NCBI RefSeq assembly: GCF_014645655.1
Contig: NZ_BMMD01000012.1
Span: forward strand, 57,116-121,115
DNA from: Agromyces bauzanensis
Lineage (GTDB): Bacteria; Actinomycetota; Actinomycetes; Actinomycetales; Microbacteriaceae
DNA length: 64,000 nt
Direction of reading: 5' to 3'
Positions 1 through 7,982 of the stretch are shown one piece after another. The notes under the pieces are model-generated. The model was not told the DNA's origin. It ran no database searches and saw only the letters and a list, made by a program, of their open reading frames with translations. A program made the position numbers and the translations under genes. Every line of letters begins with the position of its first letter. Within the stretch, counting starts at the first letter, position 1.

Positions 1-57
1 GCCACGATCCCCGCCGAGGACGCCTTCCCCGACGTGAACCCGAACTGCTCGATGTAG
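1..57 (+). CDS. C-terminal end of an upstream protein, probably the Liv substrate-binding protein (partial)
   Basis: The first frame is open from base 1 and ends ...PDVNPNCSM at a TAG at 55-57, 67 bases before livH. Only 18 codons are visible. A periplasmic substrate-binding lipoprotein is normally encoded directly upstream of livH, and the G+C-rich third positions fit a coding tail, so I infer it is the binding protein of the same importer. The identity rests on context, not on a recognisable motif. Confidence 0.45.
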   Translation, partial: ATIPAEDAFPDVNPNCSM

Positions 58-124
58 CCGGTCACTGAGATCCGCGGGGTGGGCGGCTGAGCCGTCCACC
101 CCACTCCTCATCGGAAGCGAAATC

Positions 125-994
125 ATGGACGCATTCCTTCAATACACCGTGCAAGGGCTCGCCGCCGGCGGGTTCTACGCCCTCGCGGCACTCGGCCTCG
201 CCGTGATCTTCGGCGCGCTCGGCGTGGTCAACTTCGCCCACGGGTCGTTCTACATGCTCGGCGCCGTCGCGTCCGCAGTGCTGCTCGACGTGCTCGGCAT
301 CCAGTTCTGGGCGGCCCTCGTGATCGTGCCGATCCTCATGTTCATCTTCGGCATCATCATCGAGCTGCTCCTCGTGCAGTGGCTGCTGAAGCTCGACATC
401 CTTTACAACTTCCTCCTCACCTTCGGCCTGAGCCTCGTGCTCGTCGACCTCGTGAAGCGGCAGTACGGCGTCTCGGGCTTGCCCTACGAACTGCCTGCCG
501 GGCTTGGGGGCCTCCTCCAGATCGGGTCGGTCGAGGTCCCCTCCTACCAGCTGTTCGTCTTCCTGTTCGCGCTGGCCGTTTGCCTCGTCGTGTGGTTCGT
601 GCTCAGTAAGACGCGTGTCGGCATGATCGTGCGCGCCGCGACCGAGGAGCCCGAGCGCGCCCGAGCGCTCGGCATCAACGTGAGCGCCTGGGTCACCCCG
701 GTGTTCGGCTTCGGCGTCGCCCTTGCCGGTCTCGCCGGCGTGCTCGCCGCCCCGTTCCGTGCGATCACTGCGACCATGGGCACCAACTTCATCATCATCC
801 TGTTCGCGATCGTGGTCATCGGCGGCCTCGGCTCCGTGCTCGGCGCGGTCGTGGCGGGCTTCCTGGTGGGGCTCGTCGAGGCCTACGGCCAGGGATACGC
901 CGGCACGTTCTCACAGGTGCTCATCTTCGTGCTGATGGCGGTCGTCATCGCAGTGCGCCCCGCGGGCCTGTTCGGAAGGAAGGAAGCGGTATGA
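125..994 (+). CDS. livH: Branched-chain amino-acid type ABC transporter permease LivH
   Basis: A 289-residue integral membrane protein of normal LivH length with about eight hydrophobic segments. The family hallmark GVVNFAHGSFYMLGA is at about residues 37-51, and the cytoplasmic loop that contacts the ATPase contains EEPERARALGIN. It forms the membrane channel with LivM for uptake of branched-chain amino acids or related amides or urea; the exact substrate cannot be told. The ATG follows a weak GGAAGCG ribosome site. It overlaps livM by four bases (ATGA), so the two are translationally coupled. No livG or livF ATPase gene follows, so those are presumably upstream or elsewhere. Confidence 0.9.
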   Translation: MDAFLQYTVQGLAAGGFYALAALGLAVIFGALGVVNFAHGSFYMLGAVASAVLLDVLGIQFWAALVIVPILMFIFGIIIELLLVQWLLKLDILYNFLLTFGLSLVLVDLVKRQYGVSGLPYELPAGLGGLLQIGSVEVPSYQLFVFLFALAVCLVVWFVLSKTRVGMIVRAATEEPERARALGINVSAWVTPVFGFGVALAGLAGVLAAPFRAITATMGTNFIIILFAIVVIGGLGSVLGAVVAGFLVGLVEAYGQGYAGTFSQVLIFVLMAVVIAVRPAGLFGRKEAV

Positions 995-2019
995 GCACCG
1001 ACCTCGAAACCCCGCTGCCCACGAAGTTCGACGTCAGCGACTTCGACCCGCGGGCGCGGCGCGCGCGCAGCATCCGCCGACTCCTGCTCGGCACCATCGC
1101 CCTCGTCGCCGTCCTCGGCCTGCCGTGGTGGGTCTACCCGCCCATCGCCGTCGACATCGCAGCGTGGGCGCTGTTCGCGATCTCCGTCGACCTGCTGCTC
1201 GGATTCGTGGGCGCGCTCTCGTTCGGGCACGCCGCCTTCTGGGGCGTGTCGGCCTACTCGGCGGGGCTCATCGCCCAGAACTTCGGGCTGCCGTTCCCGG
1301 TGGCGATCGTCGGCGGGGCGATCGCCGCGATGATCATCGCGGTGCCGATCGGCTACCTTGCGGTCCGCCGCTCGGGCATCTACTTCGCGATGGTGACGCT
1401 CGCGTTCGCACAGATGATCTGGTTCGTCGCGAACCAGTGGAAGGACGTCACCGGAGGCGAGAACGGCCTGCAGGGCGTCCCGAAATCGTTCTTCGGCATC
1501 GAGCTCATCGAGACCGAAGCGTTCTATTTCTACTACGTCGTCGTGATCCTCATCGTGGCCGGCGCGTGGCTGGCCTGGCGCATCGTGAACTCCCCGTTCG
1601 GGCGGGTGCTCGTCGCGATCCGAGACAACTCGGCACGTACGCGTGCGCTCGGCTACGACGTGGAGAAGTACAAGCTGATCGCGTTCGTGCTCTCGGCCGG
1701 CATCGCCGGCGTCGCGGGCGGCGTGTTCGCGATCAGCCACGGGTTCGTGTCGCTTCAGGAGCTCGACTGGACCACCTCTGGCAAGGTCGTGCTCATGACC
1801 GTGCTGGGCGGCATGGGCACCCTCTGGGGCGGCCCCGTCGGCGCGGCGGTCATCGTGCTGCTCGAAGACCGTCTCGCGACGAGTGGGTTCGACGGCATCG
1901 GCATCATCACGGGTTCGATCTTCATCCTCTGCGTGCTGCTGTTCCGCCGCGGCATCTGGGGCACCGCGAAGAACCTGATCGACCGCGCGCGGGCCGGGTA
2001 CGCGAAGCGCAGGAGCTGA
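991..2019 (+). CDS. livM: Branched-chain amino-acid type ABC transporter permease LivM
   Basis: A 342-residue permease and partner of LivH. A charged N-terminus of about 35 residues precedes the first helix. Family features include FGHAAFWGVSAYSAG, GYLAVRRSGIYFAMVTLAF and the ATPase-coupling loop IRDNSARTRALGYDV. The start is fixed by the ATGA overlap with livH. The protein ends with a basic tail (YAKRRS). It is the last gene of the visible transport operon; the next 250 bases hold only a degraded coding remnant. Solute-specific assignment (leucine, urea, short amides) is not possible from the permease alone. Confidence 0.9.
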   Translation: MSTDLETPLPTKFDVSDFDPRARRARSIRRLLLGTIALVAVLGLPWWVYPPIAVDIAAWALFAISVDLLLGFVGALSFGHAAFWGVSAYSAGLIAQNFGLPFPVAIVGGAIAAMIIAVPIGYLAVRRSGIYFAMVTLAFAQMIWFVANQWKDVTGGENGLQGVPKSFFGIELIETEAFYFYYVVVILIVAGAWLAWRIVNSPFGRVLVAIRDNSARTRALGYDVEKYKLIAFVLSAGIAGVAGGVFAISHGFVSLQELDWTTSGKVVLMTVLGGMGTLWGGPVGAAVIVLLEDRLATSGFDGIGIITGSIFILCVLLFRRGIWGTAKNLIDRARAGYAKRRS

Positions 2020-2272
2020 TCGCTCGCGCTGCCGGTCAATCCGCTGCTGTGCCCTCGATCGCGGTGACCGACGCGGTCGCCCGAACGGTGTCGAGCACGC
2101 CGATATGCTGTCGTTCCTGCTCGTCGACGGGCCAGTGATCCTCGACGTGCTCGCCGCCGGGCAGACGGCCGCCAGCTCGAGGATGGCGACGACCTCATCC
2201 AATCGAGCCAGCACGAGCCTCGGGTTGGAGCGGGGCACGAAGATCGTGCGGACGATCGATGCGACCGACGAA

Positions 2273-2593
2273 GTGCCGGTGAGGTTCACCCCGCTGTCGC
2301 CGCCCGAACCCGCGGCAGCCGTTCCGTTCGCGGGGTCGCCGACGATCCTCGTCGACGGGGTCGACGCGTTCCCGTCAGAGGGTTCGACCGCCGAACTCGC
2401 CTGCAGGGTCTACCCGGCCGACGGGCGCCTCGCCGGGACTCCCTCCGTGTCCGATCTCCGCAGGGTCCTCGCCGGGCGGACGCCGCAGAGCGGTGCGGTC
2501 GCCCCACCGTGCGGGCGACCGCCTGCACGTGACCTCCGCGCGGGCTGCGCATCGGCTCGAACTCCCGAAGGGCGCGTTCCACACGTTCCGTGA
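2273..2593 (+). pseudogene. Remnant of a small thioredoxin-fold / alkylmercury-lyase-like protein
   Basis: The translation contains PFAGSPTILVDGVDAF and ELACRVYPADGRLAGTPSVSDLRRVL. This is the C-terminal half of a roughly 90-residue actinobacterial thioredoxin-like family in which SPTxLVDGxDPF and CRVY are conserved. The usual N-terminus (a strand followed by DCP) is not present in the open frame upstream, which starts at 2105 without family resemblance. The frame runs about 30 residues past the normal end into low-similarity sequence before TGA. I read this as an N-terminally lost and extended remnant, with the GTG at 2273 as an arbitrary boundary. A short expressed protein remains possible. 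Confidence 0.4.
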
Positions 2594-2769
2594 CCCCTCA
2601 CCTCCCGCGCTCGCCGTTGCCGGCTCATCGGTGCGACGATCCCGAGTCCGCCTTCCTCGATCCCACCACCCGTGCGCTGGACGGACTGTGACCTGCATCA
2701 CCGTCGACATCCCCGCGCGGTGCCTACGGTGGGAGTCCGATCCAGGAGAGTCGAACCTACGGAGGAATC

Positions 2770-3072
2770 ATGAAGGCGATGCTGGGCGACACGGTCCTGG
2801 CCGAAGCGGGTCGCGACGAGCTGATCTCGATCGAGGGCAATTGGTACTTCCCGCCCACGAGCGTGAAGTCCGAGCATCTCGTGCACAGCCCGACGCCGTA
2901 CGCGTGCCCGTGGAAGGGTGCGTGTCAGTATCTCGCGGTGCAGAGCGGCGACGTCGTGCTCGAGGACCGCGCGTGGACCTACCCCGAGCCGTACCCGGCC
3001 GCGATCCGGCGCGTCGGCCGGGACTTCTCCGACTACGTCGCCTTCTGGAAGGAGGTGCGGGTGGTCGACTGA
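2770..3072 (+). CDS. DUF427 domain protein
   Basis: A 100-residue protein matching the DUF427 fold over its full length: an early strand region, NWYFPPTSVKSE at about residues 24-35, then PTPYACPWKGACQY and a late AWTYPEPYPAA. The cluster of aromatic and cysteine positions around CPWKG is typical. The ribosome site GGAGGA (2761-2766) is three bases from the ATG, which fixes the start. Members are small soluble single-domain proteins of unknown biochemical role. Nothing in the neighbourhood clarifies the function; the next genes are two short uncertain frames and a GH15 enzyme. Confidence 0.88.
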   Translation: MKAMLGDTVLAEAGRDELISIEGNWYFPPTSVKSEHLVHSPTPYACPWKGACQYLAVQSGDVVLEDRAWTYPEPYPAAIRRVGRDFSDYVAFWKEVRVVD

Positions 3073-3093
3073 CGGCCCGACAACCCGACATCA

Positions 3094-3299
3094 TGTCTGA
3101 TCTCCTGCACTGGTACTCCCGCATCCACGGCCCGCGCGCCTTCCGGATCGCGCAGGCTGCGCGCTCCGGTGAACTCGAACGAGCACGGTCGGATGCCTCA
3201 TCCGTCGCCCGCGAGTCGGCCCCAGCGCCCGGCAGCGGTGCTCCGGCATCCGCTCCGGCCCTCGCACGGGAGGGTGAGACGTGCGGGCCACGCGGGTGA
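3094..3299 (+). CDS. Possible small hypothetical protein (68 aa)
   Basis: An ATG frame begins MSDLLHWYSRIHGPRAFR and continues through an amphipathic segment (IAQAARSGELERAR) into an Ala/Pro/Ser-rich tail. The first 30 codons have GC-rich third positions as in neighbouring genes; the tail less so. No convincing ribosome-binding site precedes the ATG, and it overlaps the next short frame by 19 bases. I do not recognise the family. It could be a real short protein or a chance frame. Confidence 0.3.
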
Positions 3300-3478
3300 A
3301 CGGCTGCCCCGCGGTCGCCACCACGGTGATCCTCGCGGCGAGCTCGCTGCGGGACCCGGCGGTCGACGGATCGGCGAACGCGATCGGTGAGACCACGGTG
3401 GCGCTCCTGCTGGGAGTTGCGGCAGGATTGCTCGTGGGCCCGCTCCGGATGCGCCGGCAGCGTCCGAGCGAAGCATGA
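3281..3478 (+). CDS. Possible small single-pass membrane protein (65 aa)
   Basis: A GTG-started frame has one convincing transmembrane segment (TVALLLGVAAGLLVGPL) followed by a positively charged tail (RMRRQRPSEA), the expected orientation for a small anchored protein. It overlaps the start of the GH15 gene by ATGA, the coupling pattern used elsewhere in this window, which favours translation. GGGAGGGTGAG just upstream of the GTG is a plausible ribosome site. No family is recognised. Confidence 0.4.
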   Translation: MRATRVNGCPAVATTVILAASSLRDPAVDGSANAIGETTVALLLGVAAGLLVGPLRMRRQRPSEA

Positions 3479-5310
3479 GCACCCTCGCGATCAGCGACCA
3501 CGCACTCCTCTCCGATCGGCACTCCGCCGCGGTGGTGACGAGCGACGGCTGCGTGGCCTGGTTGTGCTTTCCCCGATTCGACAGCGAATCGGTGTTCGCG
3601 TCGCTGCTCGACGACGACGGCGGCCACTGGTGGATCCGGCCCGCCGGCGAAGCGGCGGCCGCGGTCTCCCGCGAATACGTCGACGGCACGATGGTGCTGC
3701 GAAGCACCTACCGAACCGCCACCGGGATCTTCGAGATCACGGAGGCGATGGAGGTGGGCGCCGCAGGTGATCCGCACCGGCTCGGCGAGCATGCGCCGCA
3801 CACCGTGCTCAGGACGGTCCGCTGCACGAGCGGGCGGGTCGCGTTGGCCATGGACTTCCGGCCACGGCCGGACTACGGGCTCGTCGTCCCGACGTTCGAC
3901 GCCGTCGCGGGCGGGGTCGTCGTGCAGGGCGGTCCCGCACGACTCACCCTCTCGACGACGCTGCCGGTGACCGTGTCCGCCACCGCCGTGACGGCGCGGT
4001 TCACCCTCGAGGAGGGGGAGTCGGCGGCCTTCGCGCTGCAGTTCGCGGGCATCGGCACGGCGGTGCCGTCGGTGTACTCCGAGGCGGCGGTCGAGGCGAG
4101 GTTGCCCGCCACGATCGCCGCGTGGCGGGCCTGGTCGGACATCCACCAGGCGTACCACGGACCGTGGGAGGACCTGGTTCGGCATTCGGGCCGCGTGCTG
4201 GAGGCGCTGAGCTACCAGCCGACGGGCGCCATCGTGGCCGCGGCTACGACGTCGCTCCCCGAGGTCGTGGGCGGCCAGCGGAACTGGGACTACCGCTACT
4301 CCTGGGTGCGCGACGCCAGCTTCACGATGCAGGCGCTCTGGGTCGCGGCATGCCCCGACGAGGCGCACGAGTTCTTCGAGTTCATGACGACCGCGGGGGC
4401 GACCTCGCTGCCTCAGCGGCACCTGCAGATCATGTTCGGGGTGGGCGGCGAGCACGACCTCACGGAGCGGAGCCTTCCGCACCTGTCGGGCTGGCGTGGG
4501 AGCGCGCCGGTGCGCGTCGGGAACGGCGCGTGGGACCAGCCCCAGCTCGACGTGTACGGCGAACTCCTCGACGCCGCGTTCCTGCTGCGCGGGCAACTGG
4601 ACGCGCTGACCCCGTCGACGCGGGGGTTCCTGATCGCGCTCGCCGATGCGGCATCCGACCAGTGGCAGCTCCCCGACAACGGCATCTGGGAGATCCGCGG
4701 CGAACCGCGTCACTTCCTGTACTCGAAGCTCATGTGCTGGGTCGCACTCGACCGGGCGATCGCGCTCGCCGATCGACTCGATGCGGCGCACCGGGTGGAC
4801 GGATGGCGCCGCACCGCGGAGCTGATCCGGGCCGCCATCCTCGAGGAGGGCTGGCACCCCGAGGTCGGGGCGTTCACCCAGTCGTTCGGCTCGCCCGACC
4901 TCGACGCCTCCGCGCTGATGCTCCCGATCGTCGGCTTCCTGCCCGCCGACGACCCGCGCATCCGGGCCACGGTCGACGCGATCATCGACGGACTGACCGA
5001 CGAGCGGAACCTCGTGAGCCGCTACCGCAGCGGATCCGACGTCGACGGGCTGGCCGGGCACGAAGGGAGCTTCCTGCTCTGCACGTTCTGGCTCGCCCAG
5101 GTGCTCGCGCAGGGCGACCGGGTGACCGAGGCCCGCGAGGTGTTCGAGCGGGCGATCGAGCACGTCAACGACGTCGGACTGCTGGCCGAGGAGGTCGATG
5201 CCGAGACGGGCGAGCAGCTCGGCAACTTCCCGCAGGCGTTCAGTCACCTGGGACTCGTCAACGCCGCGTGGGCGATCCAGCTCGCCGAGGGGCGGGCCGC
5301 ATCGCGCTGA
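3475..5310 (+). CDS. Glycoside hydrolase family 15 protein (trehalase / glucoamylase-like)
   Basis: A 611-residue cytosolic enzyme with no signal peptide. The N-terminal beta-sandwich (about residues 1-220) starts ISDHALLSDRHSAAVV; the C-terminal (alpha/alpha)6 barrel carries RNWDYRYSWVRDASFT, WEIRGEPRHFLYSK and HEGSFLLCTFW. The glutamates of WEIRG (E406) and HEGSF (E530) are the expected general acid and base. Actinobacterial relatives of this architecture include the mycobacterial GH15 trehalase, so hydrolysis of trehalose or a related alpha-glucoside is likely; the sequence alone does not separate the two. Start ATG overlaps the preceding short membrane-protein frame by four bases. Confidence 0.88.
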   Translation: MSTLAISDHALLSDRHSAAVVTSDGCVAWLCFPRFDSESVFASLLDDDGGHWWIRPAGEAAAAVSREYVDGTMVLRSTYRTATGIFEITEAMEVGAAGDPHRLGEHAPHTVLRTVRCTSGRVALAMDFRPRPDYGLVVPTFDAVAGGVVVQGGPARLTLSTTLPVTVSATAVTARFTLEEGESAAFALQFAGIGTAVPSVYSEAAVEARLPATIAAWRAWSDIHQAYHGPWEDLVRHSGRVLEALSYQPTGAIVAAATTSLPEVVGGQRNWDYRYSWVRDASFTMQALWVAACPDEAHEFFEFMTTAGATSLPQRHLQIMFGVGGEHDLTERSLPHLSGWRGSAPVRVGNGAWDQPQLDVYGELLDAAFLLRGQLDALTPSTRGFLIALADAASDQWQLPDNGIWEIRGEPRHFLYSKLMCWVALDRAIALADRLDAAHRVDGWRRTAELIRAAILEEGWHPEVGAFTQSFGSPDLDASALMLPIVGFLPADDPRIRATVDAIIDGLTDERNLVSRYRSGSDVDGLAGHEGSFLLCTFWLAQVLAQGDRVTEAREVFERAIEHVNDVGLLAEEVDAETGEQLGNFPQAFSHLGLVNAAWAIQLAEGRAASR

Positions 5311-5322
5311 GTTCTGCGGAAC

Positions 5323-5367
5323 CCCCGTACCGCTCTGCCGCCGCAGCCGCGGCATCCGGTATCGGGG
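5323..5367 (+). terminator. Possible terminator after the GH15 gene
   Basis: CCCCGTACC at 5323-5331 can pair with GGTATCGGGG at 5358-5367, with one bulged base, only 12 bases after the GH15 stop. The loop is long (26 bases) and no T-run follows, so this is a weak call. Confidence 0.3.
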
Positions 5368-5421
5368 AACCATCGAGTTCCGCCATTCCGGCGGGGCACC
5401 GACCCGTACGGGACCGGGACC

Positions 5422-6088
5422 ATGACCGAAGAGCGCGATGCCCTGATCCAGGCGGTGCGCGAGTTCGCAGACCTTGAACTCGCGCCGAACGCCGAGCGCT
5501 GGGATGCGGAGAAGCACTTCCCCGTCGACACGCTGCGCCTGGCCGGGCAGTTGGGTCTCGGCGGCGAGTCCGTGCGGGAGGACGTGGGCGGGTCGGGCCT
5601 GTCGAGACTCGACGCGGTCGCGATGTTCGAGGAGCTCGCAAAGGGCGACACGACGATCGCCGCGTACATCTCCATCCACAACATGGTCGCGTGGATGATC
5701 GACACCTATGGCGACGACGCCCAGCGCGAGCGGTGGGTCCCCGGCCTCGCCGCCATGACCGACCTCGGCAGCTACTGCCTCACCGAACCGGGCGCTGGGT
5801 CGGATGCCGCGGCGATCACGACGTCGGCCCGCCGTGACGGTGACGACTACGTGATCAACGGCGTCAAGCAGTTCGTCTCGGGCGCCGGGTCGTCGGCGGT
5901 CCACCTCGTCATGGCACGCACCGGGGAGCCGGGATCCAGGGGGATCAGCGCGATCGTCGTGCCCGACGGGACTCCGGGCCTCGGGTTCGGGCGGAACGAG
6001 GAGAAGATGGGCTGGCACGCTCCTCGAGGGCACCAACGAGATCATGCGGCTGGTCGTCGGGCGGAGCCTTCCGGACGGGGCCGGGTGA
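5422..6088 (+). pseudogene. Acyl-CoA dehydrogenase with an out-of-frame internal deletion
   Basis: The first about 198 codons are a clean acyl-CoA dehydrogenase: N-terminal helical domain (ALIQAVREFADLELAPNAE), SIHNMVAWMIDTYG, and the flavin-site segment YCLTEPGAGSDAAAI, ending FGRNEEKMGWHA. The next bases resume in a different frame as LEGTNEIMRLVVGRSL (6023-6070), the strictly C-terminal motif of the family, ending at TGA 6086. About 480 bases of the expected 1,140, including the rest of the beta domain and the catalytic C-terminal domain, are missing. The unshifted frame would give 243 residues ending in nonsense. It sits 121 bases upstream of etfB, the usual electron acceptor of these enzymes. 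Confidence 0.82.
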
Positions 6089-6138
6089 CCACGAACGCCG
6101 GTCGCGCCGTGCGTGACCGACGGCCGTCGACTCGCGAT

Positions 6139-6161
6139 CTAGGTTATGCATGATTAACTAG
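6139..6161. promoter_or_regulatory. AT-rich dyad, likely operator of the etf operon
   Basis: CTAGGTTATGCATGATTAACTAG is an AT-rich island in otherwise about 70 percent GC sequence, 49 bases before etfB. CTAG(G)TTA pairs with TAACTAG around a TGCATGA core. Cores of this type (TTATGCATGATTAA) resemble operators bound by MarR-family dimers; that family assignment is inference. It lies between the deleted dehydrogenase and etfB, where a promoter is needed. Confidence 0.5.
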
Positions 6162-6209
6162 ACGCGGTGAGCGGGGTCGCTCGCCGGTGAGGGAAAGGAC
6201 GCGAGCCTG

Positions 6210-6983
6210 ATGAAGATCATCGTCATCGTGAAGGAGGTCCCCGACACCTACGGGGAGCGCAAGCTCGATCTCGAGACGGGACTCGCGGATCGCGCTGCCA
6301 GCGAGCCGGTGCTCGACGAGATCGGCGAGCGCGCCCTCGAGGTGGCGCTCTCCCACGCCGACGCGAACGAGGCCGAGGTGGTCGTCATGTCGATGGCGCC
6401 CGAGCGGGCCGCGGCGACGATCCGCAAGGGACTCGCGATGGGAGCGGCATCCGCCGTCCAGGTCGCCGACCCCGGCCTGGCTGGAGCCGACCTGGGCCTC
6501 ACCGCCCGCACGCTCGCCGCCGCGATCCGGAAGACCGGGTTCGACCTCGTCATCACCGGGAACCTCTCGACCGACGGCAGCGGCGGGGTGCTTCCCGCGA
6601 TGCTGGCCGAACTGCTCGACGTGCCGAACCTGACCGCGCTGTCGTCGGTCGAGATCGCGGCCGACTCGGTCTCGGGCGGGCGCGACAGCGACGACGGCAC
6701 GATGCGGCTCAGCGCGAAGCTGCCGGCCGTGATCTCCATCACGGAGGCGCTGCCCGACGCGCGGTTCCCCAACTTCAAGGGCATCATGGCGGCGAAGAAG
6801 AAGCCGTTCGAGACCCTCGCTGCCGCCGATCTCGGCATCGATCCGCAGGATCTCTCCGTCGCCGCGTCGATCATGACCGCGATCGCGGAGAAGCCCCCTC
6901 GCTCGGCCGGCGTGAAGATCACCGACGAGGGCGACGGCGGCGTGAAGATCGCCGAGTTCCTCGTCGAGAACCGGCTGGCCTGA
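6210..6983 (+). CDS. etfB: Electron transfer flavoprotein beta subunit
   Basis: A 257-residue protein of normal EtfB length starting MKIIVIVKEVPDTYGERKLD, the characteristic first strand and loop. The adenosine-phosphate binding region contains ITGNLSTDGSGGVLPAMLAELLD, and the C-terminal arm that embraces EtfA begins around FPNFKGIMAAKKKPFETL. EtfAB takes electrons from acyl-CoA and related dehydrogenases and passes them to the membrane. GGAAAGGACG upstream serves as the ribosome site. etfA follows after nine bases; the adjacent dehydrogenase gene is broken, so another dehydrogenase must feed this ETF if it is active. Confidence 0.94.
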   Translation: MKIIVIVKEVPDTYGERKLDLETGLADRAASEPVLDEIGERALEVALSHADANEAEVVVMSMAPERAAATIRKGLAMGAASAVQVADPGLAGADLGLTARTLAAAIRKTGFDLVITGNLSTDGSGGVLPAMLAELLDVPNLTALSSVEIAADSVSGGRDSDDGTMRLSAKLPAVISITEALPDARFPNFKGIMAAKKKPFETLAAADLGIDPQDLSVAASIMTAIAEKPPRSAGVKITDEGDGGVKIAEFLVENRLA

Positions 6984-6992
6984 GAGGACGAC

Positions 6993-7979
6993 ATGACCGA
7001 CTACCCAGCAGACCCCATCCTCGTGCTCCTCGAGGCGACCCCGACGGGCGAGCTCGCCAAGAGCGCCGCGGGACTCCTCGGCGCGGCGTCGCTCATCGGC
7101 ACCCCGGTGGCACTCGCCGTCACCGCGGCCGGGCGGTCGCAGGCGATCGCCGAGCAGGCCGCGGCCGCCGGTGCCGAGCGCGTCCTCGTCGTGGAGACGG
7201 AGGCGGTGGTGGCCCGGCTCTCGGTGCCGATCGCCGACGCGCTCGCCGCGGCCGCAGCGGTCGTGGCGCCCGACGCGGTGCTCATCTCGAACTCCATGGA
7301 AGGACGGGATGTCGCGGGCCGCTTCGCCGCGCGCACGAGCGCGGCCCTCGCGGTCGATGCCGTCGGCCTCTCGCGCGACGCGGAGGGCGTCATCGCCCAC
7401 CACTCCGTGTACGGTGGCGCGTACAACGTCGACTCGGCGGCGACCTTCGGCCCGCTCGTCGTGACCGTGCGCGAGGGGGCCGTCGAGGCGCGCGCCGAGG
7501 CGAGGCCCGTCGCGATCGAGACCCTCGAACCGCAGCCGTCGGGCAAGGCGGCCGCGTCGATCGAGTCGTTCGAGTCCGTCACGGCGACGTCGACGAGGCC
7601 CGAGCTCAAGGGTGCGACGAAGGTCGTCTCGGGCGGCCGCGGGCTCGGCTCCGCCGAGAGTTTCGCGCTCGTCGAGCAGCTCGCCGACACGCTCGGGGCC
7701 GCCATCGGCGCCTCGCGCGCCGCCGTCGACGCCGGGTACATCCCGCAGAGCCACCAGGTCGGACAGACGGGGGTGTCGGTGTCGCCGCATCTGTACGTCG
7801 CGCTCGGCATCTCGGGTGCGATCCAGCATCGCGCCGGCATGCAGACCGCCAAGACCATCGTCGCGGTGAACAAGGACCCCGACGCGCCGATCTTCGAGGT
7901 CGCCGACTTCGGCGTCGTGGGCGACGTCTTCACCGTCGTGCCCCAGCTGATCTCTGCGCTCGCCGAGCGGAAGAAGTAG
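6993..7979 (+). CDS. etfA: Electron transfer flavoprotein alpha subunit
   Basis: A 328-residue protein with the EtfA N-terminal alpha/beta domain ([19 protein letters not shown]) and the C-terminal FAD-binding domain: [22 protein letters not shown], the SHQVGQTG loop, [13 protein letters not shown] and the final [15 protein letters not shown]. These are the residues that hold FAD. It is co-transcribed with etfB and with the cytochrome-b-like gene that begins three bases after its stop, a spacing that implies a shared mRNA and a functional link between the flavoprotein and the membrane cytochrome. Confidence 0.94.
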   Translation: MTDYPADPILVLLEATPTGELAKSAAGLLGAASLIGTPVALAVTAAGRSQAIAEQAAAAGAERVLVVETEAVVARLSVPIADALAAAAAVVAPDAVLISNSMEGRDVAGRFAARTSAALAVDAVGLSRDAEGVIAHHSVYGGAYNVDSAATFGPLVVTVREGAVEARAEARPVAIETLEPQPSGKAAASIESFESVTATSTRPELKGATKVVSGGRGLGSAESFALVEQLADTLGAAIGASRAAVDAGYIPQSHQVGQTGVSVSPHLYVALGISGAIQHRAGMQTAKTIVAVNKDPDAPIFEVADFGVVGDVFTVVPQLISALAERKK

Positions 7980-7982
7980 TCG

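Noticed and set aside
2493..3299. A 268-codon open frame spanning the DUF427 gene in another frame
   Set aside because: Arg/Pro-rich and overlaps a DUF427 gene with a strong ribosome site; only the last 68 codons are kept as a low-confidence candidate.
3091..6045. A 984-codon antisense open frame over the GH15 and acyl-CoA dehydrogenase region
   Set aside because: Arg/Pro/His-rich composition, no start signal and no motif; complementary to well-supported genes.
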